DNA from: Monosiga brevicollis MX1
Taxonomy: Eukaryota > Opisthokonta > Choanoflagellata > Craspedida > Salpingoecidae
Direction of reading: 5' to 3'
DNA length: 64,000 nucleotides
Assembly: GCF_000002865.3 (NCBI RefSeq)
Contig: NW_001865066.1
Span: 466,143 to 530,142 of the forward strand
In this document: in pieces, positions 20,701-31,600 of the stretch
Layout: the number at the start of each line of letters is the position of its first letter
How positions within the stretch are numbered: the stretch's first letter is position 1
The notes under the pieces: generated by a model
Databases searched by the model: none
Seen by the model: only the letters and a program-made list of their open reading frames with translations
Told to the model about the DNA's origin: nothing
Program-made: the position numbers and the translations under genes

Positions 20701-21812
20701 GATGCTTGTCCGTTTATCCTGTAGTGACGGCACCACGGACATTACCCGCACCGTCCATTTCGGTACGCCTACTGCCGAGGAGAAAATGGCTTTTACCCGC
20801 GTCCTCAAGGGCCATATTGCCCTGAGCAACCTGCGTTTCCCACCGGGCACCAACGGTAAGAAGCTGCCGTGCGCATTTCACTCGGTCAGAACGAGTGACC
20901 GCTCATGCTCGGCGCACTCGGGTCTCCGAACTATCCTTGCATAGGCCGCACAATCGACCCGTTTGCGCGCGCCTCATTATGGGAGGCTGGTATGGATTAT
21001 GCACATGGCACTGGCCATGGGGTTGGTTCCCACCTGAACGTGCACGAGGGCCCCATGCAAATCAGCTTCCGACCCAAGGCCTGTACGTCCCTTTGCTCTG
21101 GGTTGTGCCCATTTCATCGCTCAAGGCACCACACGGACTCACCCAGACGTCTCTTTTGCTCAGCCGAACATCCCCTAGAGCCTGGGCAGGTCGTGACGAT
21201 CGAACCCGGTACAGAAGACCAAACCTGCTACTTGAGCTCCTCCCTCTGCCCGATTAGTATCCCCTGCTTCTCACGCCTGTGCTGCCATGCCTGACCATCA
21301 TGTGCAGGCTATTACAAGGACGGTGCTTTTGGCATTCGCATCGAAAACGTGGTGGAAGTTGTGAGCCTTGCGCCCGGCGACAAATCGCTCGGCTTCTCCC
21401 CAATCACACTGTTTCCCATTCAGGTCAGAATAAGCAACGCTTGGCTTGGCTGAACGTGTCGGCGAGCGCAGATCTCGCATGCCAGATTGCTGGCCTCTCG
21501 CCTCACTTTGTTTGACGTGGGAATGGTCGGGGATTGGGCACAGCGCAAAATGTTGGACGTCAAGCTGCTAACGGCAACTGAACTTGATTGGTTGAACCGC
21601 TACCACACAACGGTTCGCGCACGAGTTGGCCCGGAGCTGATGCGCCAGGGCAAGTACGTTCCTGCTTTTTGACACATTCAGTGGCCAGAAGCTCTTTGTA
21701 GCATTTCTTGTGCAACCGGCTAGCTTTTCACCAGCGTCGGCCATCGCTCTCTTACGGTAGAACGGAGGAACTTCACTGGCTGCAACAGCAAACAGAACCC
21801 ATCGCAGCCTAA
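17785..21812 (+). CDS. XPNPEP1: Xaa-Pro aminopeptidase 1 (cytosolic aminopeptidase P)
   Basis: Removes N-terminal residues that precede proline, using two divalent metals. N-domain exons: 18048-18125 ([19 protein letters not shown]), 18214-18277 ([20 protein letters not shown]), 18387-18491 ([16 protein letters not shown]) and 18633-18671. They are followed by [32 protein letters not shown] and [15 protein letters not shown]. The pita-bread catalytic part holds all five metal ligands: Asp in LCDSGGQY, Asp in [13 protein letters not shown], His in [19 protein letters not shown], Glu in VVTIEPG and Glu in [12 protein letters not shown]. The last exon (21761-21812, [15 protein letters not shown]) matches the family C-terminus. 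The first exon and start are uncertain: 17785 is the ATG before a CTTGTT-rich stretch that I take to be largely intron. Total size fits the three-domain eukaryotic form. Confidence 0.88.
17905..18013 (+). repeat. CTTGTT/CTT trinucleotide-type tract
   Basis: A run of CTTGTTCTT and CTT units. It is probably in the first intron or the N-terminal region of the aminopeptidase gene and translates as Ser/Cys or Phe/Leu runs that I do not regard as real protein. Confidence 0.85.
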
Positions 21813-22103
21813 GCAGTTGATTCACTTGTGGTCAGTGCAGCATGAAAGCCAGGTGACGATGGCACACCAAGAGCAGAGGAACAAGTTCCGAGTGATTTCA
21901 ATTGACATGCAAATTCGGGAAAAAAGCAAACGAAAAGAGAGAAAATTTAACAAAAATACATTTGCATCTACATGTCATGAACTATATGTAAGTAAGAAGT
22001 CAAAGTCTTTTGAAGTTGACTAACAAATCACTCACATGAACATCCGCAACCCTGTGGGCGCAATGTTTGATGTAGGGTTGTATTATCCATACTGAACGAG
22101 AGT

Positions 22104-25100
22104 TTAGGACGAGGCCAATGGGAAGCGCGCTTGCACCCGGGAAAACATTGATTGCGCTGCTTGCCGTCCATGCTCGCGCCAGGCCTTTTGGCCCGCTTCA
22201 AAACCATCTGTGCCTACAAATAGCGTCGCGTCGCGCGTCGTAGAATGAGATGTGAGGCCCAGAGGTACGCGCTCATACCGGGACGAGTCAGCTTTCCGTA
22301 CCGGTGGCGAAATTGATGTCTTTGCCGGCCAAATTGGAGCCCATGCCCACACACACGGCCCCGGCGTCCCACCACTCCTCCACATTGTCCGGAGAGCAGC
22401 CGCCAGAAGGTGCAATGTTCATGGCCTTGAGGGGACTCACGCCCAGCATCGACCTGCCAGGTCATCACCCAAATCATCATCGGCGAGCGTGCAGGTATCT
22501 CGCGCCAAATTAAGTTTTGGCGCGCGGGGCGGGCGCAAAAAATAGGCCACGGCTCTGCAGACAAAGCCGGCGTACGCACTTGAGAATCTTGGGTGTAACC
22601 ATGCTGGCATGAAAAAGCTTGATGAGCTTGGCTCCACGTCGATGCATGTCCCAGAGCTCGTTTGACGTCATGCCGGCAGGCACCGCCAGGATGCCCACCC
22701 GATGACAGGCATCAATGAAGCCCAACGGGTCGATCGGAGAGAGTGCAAACTTGGCCCCTGCCAACGCAACGCAGCCACAAAGCGAACGGAATGCGAGTCA
22801 AGCGTGAGGTGACTGTGAGAATCTGCTAGTCGAGCCTGCGGCTACGGCCGCGTTTTTAGCACCTTGCCAGCTGACTAAGAAAAGAAATAAGAAAAGAAAT
22901 AAAAAGGTAACATGCATACCGAGGCGAGCAATCTCGGGCAAGAGAGGCACATCTGCATCCATGACAGTGCCGACCCCCACGCAGACGTTGGCCGGAAGCT
23001 TTTCCACCAAGGTCTGTAGTACGCGGCGCCACTCGGTCTGTTGACAAGCACAGCGGGGCAGGTAAGTGCACAGTGCAGGTATCATCAAGTGTCCGGTGTG
23101 GCAAATGCATGCTTTACCGTATCCAGTGTAACCTCAAGAGCTCGACAGCCCAGCTCCACGAGCTCAATGCCACGCGCAATGGCTACCAAATGCAGAAAAG
23201 GGGGCCAAGAGAAGATGACATGAGCGCATGCACTCACGCATGTACTCACATGCAAGGCACACGCGCGGGAGACAAAAAGTTTTTGACCGCACGCGCTGCG
23301 CACCGGCATCAGGGTTCTTGGCGCGTAGAATCGCCAGGACGCCGGCGTTTTTCAGGTGCGCCAACGTGGCATCGACATTGCCCGTTCCGCTGTTGAGTTT
23401 ATCCAGATGAACAGCGCGGCTCTAAAGAGTGTGGCATGACACACGCAGCCATCCAATCAGTGAAACAAAGCGCGGACACATCAAAACATGAGCCTGGGTC
23501 CTAAAAGTGATTGTCAGACGTACTGCGTAGGAGGCTTCGACGTCTTGCAGTTGCGCACGCGTGACCTGTGAATGGTCGCCCATCGTCTCTTGGCAGAGCG
23601 CTGCAAATACCAACAATTGGACGTGGGTTAAAAATGCGAGCACGCGCGGGAGGGGGAAAGAATTCATAGGGAAATTCATGAAGGTGAACTAGTTGCGGAC
23701 GAGCCAGCATACCTGCCATCAAGTCACCACGACGGGCAACCTCCACCATACGCGATGCAAAGATGTCTTGGTCCATCACTGCTTTCATCGACGAGAAAGA
23801 GTGGAGAAAAAAACAAAAACCGCAGTATTAGGCAATCCAATAAGCGCGCAAGCCACGGCGTTATATGTAATGGCTCTGAAGAACGGCACCGTACCCTCAC
23901 TAGAGCTCTCATGGACGCGCAGTTCAAATTCGTCGAGACTGCACAGGAAAACGGCGGGCATGAAACATGAGAACGCGGGGCTAGCTAAGACGGGTGGCAT
24001 TGATATTCAGACTACGCACGCATCAATGACACCGCAAGCCCAAGCCGAACCGCCACCACACTCGTCTTTTGGGCGATGGAAAACTGGCTGCTTGAGGGTG
24101 GTATGGACGCCACGGGCATCGGCGATGGCACTCCAGCGGCGCTGGAGGCCTTGATCGTCGCGATCCTTGTAGCACACCATCAAACGATGAAGCCGCCAGT
24201 GGGCACGCAGGACCGCTTGGAGGCGTCGCCAGGCCGGTGATTCCAGCGGCGTCTCGCTCGATGGTACATGGGCGCCCAAACCCTAGAGCCATGACCATCA
24301 GCAGGCGGTGATGCAAACGGGTTGAAATGGTTCAGCTGGTCGGGTGTCCTTTGCGATGGTGCAGGCTGTCGGTGCGCGGTACTGACCTCCAAGTTGGCAA
24401 GGTCGACGAGATTGCGCACACTGAGAATCAGCATTTGCAAGCGACTGGCGTGCGGGGCCATGACGGTCCATAGCTCCTCCAAAGAGCCTAGTTGAGGTCG
24501 ATGGTTAAAGTCCATGCTCACCGGAACCTCGTGCGTGTACGCGGCCAGCATGGCTTGAGTCCAAGCCAAGCGCGCTTGCGTTGAGATCATGGGCGTGATA
24601 CCCGTCATGTGCAGCCACTTGGCATTGGGGCCGCGAGTCAAAATCTGAGGAAAAAGGGGGGCGGGGACATAAGCGGAGAGGGCAGAATCGACATCCTTTG
24701 ATGGGCGGAGACGGCGGCAAGCACGCAGGCACACCTGGTCCCAGTCAAAAAGATTTGGGGCTTGCTGGGCGAATGCGCCATTGCGACGCTGGTAATGCAC
24801 CTACCCACCGAAGAGCGACAGCAACGGGCAAGTTAGAGCAGGGTCCTGAGGCGATTTTATGCAGCTTCTGCAAAGGTCAAACCAAGAAAAGCCCAAAACA
24901 ACAATAAAAAAACACGAGGAGATGCAACAAACGGGTCTAACCTGCTTGATCTCAGGAATGACGGTGAAGATGCCAGCATCGGCGTTGGGGACGCGTACCA
25001 CCTGAGCCGAGCAGTCGGGCGGTGAATATGTATGACCGTGTGAGGTGCGGGTCGGGTCACGGCGCGATCACGGCCAGGTTAAAAGCAAGCCTACCAAGCT

Positions 25101-25567
25101 AGTGTCGACGCCGGCCTGGGCGCCCGACGCATTAATAACGTCCCCCATGGGCCCTTCCGGCAGCACAGAGATCCACTACGATATGCAAGCCAGGCGCAGC
25201 GCAGTGAGTAGACCCTCAAGGCCTGTCAACCCTGGCAACTTCCAAGAACCTGTCGAGAATGTGGAGGCTTACCTGAGGGGCTGGATCTCCATCGGCAGCA
25301 AGATGAGCCGCAGCGACGGTCACGTTGAGTTCATCGCCGCCAATGGAGCGTAGCATGACGGTAGCCGTCGGGCTAAGCAGCACGAAGCATCCGTTCAGTG
25401 TGGCCAGATAACCAACCGAGAACAAACCCAGTTGCAACCACTTACTCTGCAGGCAAGGCTGCCGAGGCACCTACGCCTGCCTCCGCAGCAGACAGCGGCG
25501 CGAATCGCACCATGGCCTCGCCAAAGCCCAGCAGCTGGCGTCGTCGGTGATTCGGCTCCTCTGCCAT
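22104..25567 (-). CDS. 2-keto-3-deoxygluconate kinase-KDPG aldolase fusion
   Basis: The N-terminal half is a PfkB-family KDG kinase: start LLGFGEAMVRFAPL, LRSIGGDELNVTVA, HMTGITPMIS, VPVSMDFNHRPQLGSLEELW, LMVCYKDRD and DECGGGSAWACG, the catalytic/anion-hole segment. The C-terminal half is KDPG aldolase: LKNAGVLAILRAKN, LELGCRALEVTLDT-type strand with the catalytic Glu, VCVGVGTVMDADVPLLPEI, AKFALSPIDPLG, GAKLIKLFHAS with the Schiff-base Lys, IAPSGGCSPDN and CVGMGSNLAGKDI. The exon at 23421-23304 contains both the kinase end (SRAVHLDKLNSG) and the aldolase start, so they share one transcript. Together they convert KDG to pyruvate and glyceraldehyde 3-phosphate. Last exon ends at 22104 (QARFPLASS). 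The gene converges on the aminopeptidase 292 bases away. The pathway is absent from animals, so the gene may be transferred or anciently retained. Confidence 0.88.
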
Positions 25568-25900
25568 GATCAGTGGTGTTTGTGTAAACTTGTTGTTGAT
25601 GTTCTTTCTTTTTTCACAAAAAAAATTCAGATCAGATTTTTGATCTGATAAAATTTTAAAAGTGTTTTCTCAATCCAGTCACTTGGTACATTGGCTCAAC
25701 TCGGAATGGATTGTGCTGTGGGTGGAGATGTAGGTGGGGGGGATGAGTTGCATCTTGGTGTCTCTGCGCAATGTACCCGTTTGATCTCTCCTCTCACGCC
25801 CTGTCTGCACAAAATCGTTGCTTTGGCCGTCTGCTTGATTCATGTGAGGACGGAAAAAACAAATCCGAAAGTAATATAGATTCATGTGAAGGATCCCGCC
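25568..25900. other. Short AT-rich intergenic region
   Basis: Sequence 25605-25680 is markedly AT-rich with an internal near-palindrome (ATCAGATTTTTGATCTGAT, about 25630-25648). It lies immediately upstream of the KDG kinase-aldolase start and is likely its promoter. The rest probably carries the 3' end of the cysteine synthase gene. Confidence 0.45.
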
Positions 25901-28658
25901 TAATCAAGACGCCCAAGATCGTGCAAAGCATCCACGACGAAGATGCCTCAAAGCAAGCTTTTGTGGTATTCGGCAGGTACATGTTGCAGTAAATCTACAA
26001 GAGGGACGACCAGCGCACCACAGCATGAGGGTGGCGGAGTTTTTCGGCATATGCTCCAGCAACTTACCCTTGGCCTCAAGCCATTCCCGATTGAAGATGC
26101 GCGAGGCATAGCGCTAGCGAGCCAAATGATAAAGCCGTTGGGTGAGCATAAAGCAGTTTTTAGCTTTTCATCTCCAAGTCTCGAGTCACTGCAAGACCAG
26201 AAGGGCCAGAAGTTGGGGTCCAGTGCCGGCCAGCACCACTCACCAGGCCGCTATCGCAGATCAAAGTTGCAACGGTGTGGCCCGGGCCGAGTTGTTTGGC
26301 CACTTCGACGGCGGCTTGCACGTTCAAGCCCGAAGAAAGACCCACACAAAAGCCCTCCTCATGCAACAGCTTGAACGTCTATCAATGCGCACACGGATGT
26401 CGGCCAGAGAATGATGCCACACGCCAGTTAGGTCAACCTGATGTGAATCGAACAACAAAGAAATAAAAACAGGCCGGCTCTGGCGAGAACGGCTTGAAAA
26501 CGGTACGCACGCGGACGATTGACGCTGGGTCGGGAATATGGACAGCAGAATCCACGAGAGCGCCTTCCATGTTGGCTGTCACGCGGCCCTGGCCGATACC
26601 TGATGAAGTCCATCACGGGCATGCTTCTTGTCAGCTAGAAATATGTGGTCACGCACGAGCGACATGCAAAACAGATGGCTTGTCCCCTCCCGAAAAAAAA
26701 ACCAAAAAACCAGAGACATCACCCCCCAATAAAACAAAACAAAAAGGCCATGAAGAGGCGTACCCTCGGTAACGCTGCCGGTACCCTCGCGCTCAAGGAC
26801 GCCATTAGTAAAATAGTTGTACAAAACAGAGCCCGGTGGATCGGCCAACACAATCTGCAGGCAGGCAAGGCATGTGAGATGTCAAGGGTTGAGCACAAGC
26901 CATATGAGGAGTTTGGTTGCGCTCAAGCGAAAACATTGACCTTGATGTTTTCATTTTGCTGCTTGAGGTAGAGAGCTGTTCCAGCCAGGGTACCTCCAGT
27001 ACCGGTTGCACAGGTAAATGCGTCCACTTTGCCTCCTGCACATGGCGACGCGAGAGATGTGCTGGCCTGAGCAAGAGCTGTATGGCTGAGCTAGCGCAGT
27101 GGAAAGCGAGCATACCCGTTTGTGCCCAGATTTCGGGGCCCGTGGTCACTTCATGGGCACGGCGGTTGGCGGTGTTATCAAACTGGTTGGTCCAGACGGC
27201 ATTTTCCACGCTTTCAGCAAAGCGGCGCGCCTAGGGTGTGTATTGTGAGCATGTGAGTCGCAAGAGGGGGCAGGAATAGGTTAGGGTTAGGGTTAGGGTT
27301 AGGGATGGTCAAGCACCAAGAGCCAAAGCAAGCCAGAAAGGCTTCAACCTGGTGGTTGTAGTTGTCCGGATCAGAAAAGGCCACTGCCGGTACGGGGCGC
27401 ACGTCGGCTCCCAGGGCCCTGCAGGTAGACGCAGCATGGCACAAGAAGTCAAGGTTTGAGTAAGCGGAGGCGGGCCGCAGCCAAAGGCGCAGCAAGGGCT
27501 GACTCCAGGCCATGCACTCACTTGAGTGTATCAATCTTTTCTTTGCTCTGCGTGTTGGGCATGTAGATGACGCATTTGTAGCCACGGGCCTGGCACACGT
27601 GCGCCAATCCAATGCCTGCATGGGTTGGCAGGTCAGCCGATGGAGTGCAAATGGGAGGGGGGTGGCGAGTGGGGTTGCAGAACATGTTGTGAACTGGTGT
27701 GCGTGATCGGCAACTACGCTTGGATCTTAAAGGGCCAATGGGAAAGGGGCCAAGGGGGTGTCGTACCAGTGTTGCCGGCCGTGCCCTCGACAACAGTACC
27801 ACCGGGGCCGATCAAGCCTACATAAAGAGGGGAGTGGGTCAAGGTGCACACATTGGGTTAAAGAAGAAGCTTCGCTCGTGGCAGGGAGTCATGTAGCAGG
27901 CTGAGGTGGGACGATTGATCGGCGAGGAGCCGCGGTACCTCGCTCTTCGGCATCGTGCACAAGCATGAGAGCGGCCCGATCCTTGACCGAGCCGCCAGGC
28001 TGCATGCTCTCAATTTTGGCCACAATATTGCAACCTGCAGAGCGGCAGCACCGCGGGTCAGAGGAAGAGAGACAGAAAGACAGGGGGTGGGGTGATGACA
28101 GTCATGTCCTAAACAAAGAGGCGAGAATGCGTAAAAGCTGGATCAACGGCACAAGGCTGGGACGCACCTGTTTCTTCACTGGGTCCTTGAAGACGCACGA
28201 GTGGGGTCCTACCAACAAGACGGGCAGGGTCAGATCAATGGCGACGCGTGCAGTGCTGGGATAGGGGCGGTTTCAGGCAAGTCTGGGCTGGCAGGTCAAC
28301 TTGCTTGCCGATCGTGTCGAGAAAGCCATTGCGCACGTGATCCGTCCAACCCTGGGTAAAAGTTTCCTGTGCCAGCAAATCCCAGACCAAGTGCTGGTGA
28401 GCAAAGAGGAGGGAGCCGGGGGAGGAGTAGCCGTATAGACTCGGTGGATACAGAATCAAGAACAAGCATGGGATTAGCCATGCTATTGAAGTGAGGTTGT
28501 GGTGTGCAGGTGCGTGCTTTACCGGCTGGAGGCGGAATCGGCTGGCCAAGATTTTGGCACGGGAGAGCTGCGAGGGCACACATATGGAAGGGCCAATTGA
28601 GGTCTGGGTTAGATGCGAAGGAGCCAAGATTCATGAGGCCGTTCCAACGTACAGCCAT
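25900..28658 (-). CDS. Cysteine synthase, fungal mitochondrial type (PLP-dependent O-acetylserine thiol-lyase)
   Basis: Forms cysteine from O-acetylserine and sulfide. Start ATG at 28658, [12 protein letters not shown], with a leader that could target mitochondria. Motifs in order: FLDTIG and [34 protein letters not shown] with the PLP Lys; [20 protein letters not shown] (substrate loop); [57 protein letters not shown] (PLP phosphate loop); [51 protein letters not shown]. The long insertions [12 protein letters not shown] and [11 protein letters not shown] are characteristic of the fungal CS-like clade rather than animal CBS; no heme or CBS domains are seen. The final exon after WLEAKG is not resolved, so the 3' border is approximate. 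Intron 2 appears to use a GC donor (GCAAGT). Confidence 0.85.
27281..27304 (+). repeat. Interstitial telomere-type repeat (TTAGGG)4
   Basis: Four exact TTAGGG units inside an intron of the cysteine synthase gene, preceded by a partial unit. TTAGGG is the telomeric unit of animals and many of their relatives. No subtelomeric context is seen around it. Confidence 0.95.
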
Positions 28659-31600
28659 GATGTTGTGGGGGTAAGCGTGTGTCTAATCACCACCGGGAGC
28701 AGCAGCACAGCCGAGTCTCTGCAACTTGGGCGCCAAAGCACCCAACGAGCGCAGTGAGGCACTGGCAGGTGCATGCCAGCCTTCCGCCTTCCACCTTTAT
28801 TCTCAATCTTCACAGACCCACCCCTTCCACCCAAATCCTTCTGATCACCAGACTGCTAACGCGTCCATTCCGCCCGCCCCGTCTGCCCCCGCCTCTCTCA
28901 ACCCCTCCCTTTCCCCAGGGAGCTAGCTGCCATCGATGGCATCATCCTCCCCTCACTCACCAAATTTAAAAAATGAAATAAAAATACGAAATCCGACTTA
29001 AAAGTTTTAAAAATTGACAAAAATTACAAATTTTTCATTGAGGTTACACTGTGTCATTCACATGTAAATTTAAATTTGAATGTTATTCTTTTAAAAGCCT
29101 GTCTCCTCTCTGTCGTCTGTCGGCCAGTCGCCTCTCTGGCGATCATCCTCTGTCGTTTGCTGTTGACACGGTAGCTCGCCTTTGATGTGCTGCGCTCTCT
29201 TGCAATTCGCAGATTGTGCGAGTTTGAGTCTTCTCTCAGACTTGGATACCAGTCCCTTGGTCGGTCTCTTGGTCTCTTGGTCTCTTGGTCTCTTGGTCCC
29301 TTGGTCTTTTGGTCCCTTTTGGTCTCTTGGTCTCTTAATATTCAAGACCGCTGATCTTCTCGCAGTGGTGTGTGTGTGTACGTGTGTGTGTGTGTTTGTG
29401 CGTGTGTGCTTCGTGATGGTGTCGCTCTTGCTTAGCTCGTGGTCTGTGTGCCGTGTCCCGCCTGGTTTTTTTTGGTTTGGCACACGTCGAGCACCGGCTC
29501 GCTGACTGCCGTTTTTGCAGGATTGTGAGTGAGAACGTGATCACACGCAAGACATGATCGTCGAAGAAGAGGGCCGAAGAGTGCAAATGGCACCAAGGGA
29601 AGAAATTGTTGTCGCACCTAAATGTAGAGTAATCGTCGAAATACAGATAGGCCAGTAAGCTTGGCCACCTGCATGCCGGTCGAGTTGTTGCGGATCCTTG
29701 GGCTGAACACGTTGTGCATTCAAAACTGTCCCGGTGATTCCAAATCCCATACGCATCCCGTCCTCCAGCTGTTGGGTCTCCATGACTCAACATCCGCGTC
29801 TTCGCAACCTGGATCGCTGTCGGCCTTGGCCACCATCCTGCCCTTGGCTGTTCGGCCCCACATGGGCACTCGATCACCAACAACCCGCCGCCGCCGTTTG
29901 GCTTGGCTGCACACCTCTTGATCAAGCAGGAGAAAGATGCAAGTTATGTGGCTGATTCCATACCATCGTATGCGCGCGCGGAAGGAACGGGAAAGCGTGA
30001 GCGGGTGTGAGTTTGGAGAAGAGAAGAGCCGCTGGGTGATGGGTTTCAGACACGGCTGCGGAACAACAAGGACATGACCTTTGTTGAAGTGTGAATTTTG
30101 GACCATCCCCAAGAATGGTCATGGCATCGACGTCGGCATTGAGGAGCAAAAGGCATTCTGTCCTCGCGATGCGGCGCTCAATCCACGCCGCCAACGGTGG
30201 CAGAGAGCGACCAGACGAAGATAAACCATCGTTGTCAATCTAGCGCCATCCCGCCCCCGAGACCCATCACTGGCAAGCGTTGCAGCCACACCAGCAACAT
30301 GAGTCACACGGCTGCTTCCACAAAGCGACCGGTGCGGTGAGCCCCGGGAAAATTGATCCCGTCTTCGCCCACCAGTCCGCCCAAACCATGGAATCATGGG
30401 GCAGCCAGGTCGTGGCTTGTGCGGTTCATGTCCGCCCTCACTTCACTGCCATGAAGAGAAGGAATTAATCGAGAATAACATGATTGCTGGCCCGCGCATC
30501 CCTCCTTGCTTCGTTTTCTCAAACATCAGCACATTGGAGGACATCATTTTCGCGCCTCAGACCCCATACCAAGTCAATCGCCACCCACTCAACGCCCATG
30601 GTGCATACCATGCACACACACTGGTATAGAAGAGTGCTGGCCACACACGACTGAACTCTGCAGAGCCCATGTTGCTTGCTCCGCTTGACCTACCTTCAGC
30701 TGGCTTGATCTTTGTTGGCACAACGCATGATGTCTCTGGGCTGTTTCTCTCGTGGGCCTGCGGATGACGACGCCGGGTCAAGTTTGGCATCGGATACCAA
30801 GCAACATAACTGCCGGAATCCCCTTCTTGCCCCATCCGCCGCTGTCATCCCCATCCTGATTGCCATCGCGTCATCTTATGACTGCCCCTGTTCTGCTGCC
30901 ATTACCGTTGCTGCTGCGTCATACATTCCGCTCGATCAAGGAGGAAGACTTTTTTGTGTCATTGGAATCATCACATCCATCGCATCATCAGCTTTCCCTT
31001 TCAACCGATTACGTCATCACCCTACCAGCGTCCAAGTTTTGGCAAACAGATCCAGTCTAACATGTTCGTCACCACCTACACACACGCACTTCCCAGCTGG
31101 TGCGGGGTGTCCCGGTCGTTCCTAGCCCCAACCGGTTTTTTTCTGCACCGCTGCACCATTGATGTGCCCCTGCCGTTTATCCGTCTTTGACGCACTCTCA
31201 CGTACACACACGCACACACAAACGCACACACACGCACACACACCTGGCTCGAGCCCATGGTATTCAGTCCCCATACACCTCACGGCAATGGGCCGGGCAC
31301 CATGCAAATCAAGGCCCCAAGCACAACACACCCACCGACCCGCTCAACACTGTCATCCTCTCCGCTCGCCCCCCCGCACCATCCGTGTAGGAACCAGCTT
31401 TTTTTCGTCCTCCTCCTCCCTCCGTGAATCATCCACTTTCTCCATTCCCCTCTCGCTTGCCAGGCCCACGCGCATCCATTTTCCGACGCCCTACCTTTGT
31501 TTGTAGTACGCCGCCGACACCCTTTCTGTCGAGTCGAGTTGAGGTCTGTGTGCCGCAAGTATATGCGTGTGTGTGTGTGTGAGTGCCTGTGTGCTGCGTG

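Noticed and set aside
27214-27320. Telomere or chromosome end
   Set aside because: Only four TTAGGG units, inside a gene and flanked by ordinary coding exons.
30100-30240. Possible exon resembling a Cdc45-like strand (CLLLLNADVDAM)
   Set aside because: The similarity covers under a dozen residues and does not continue into a recognisable domain.
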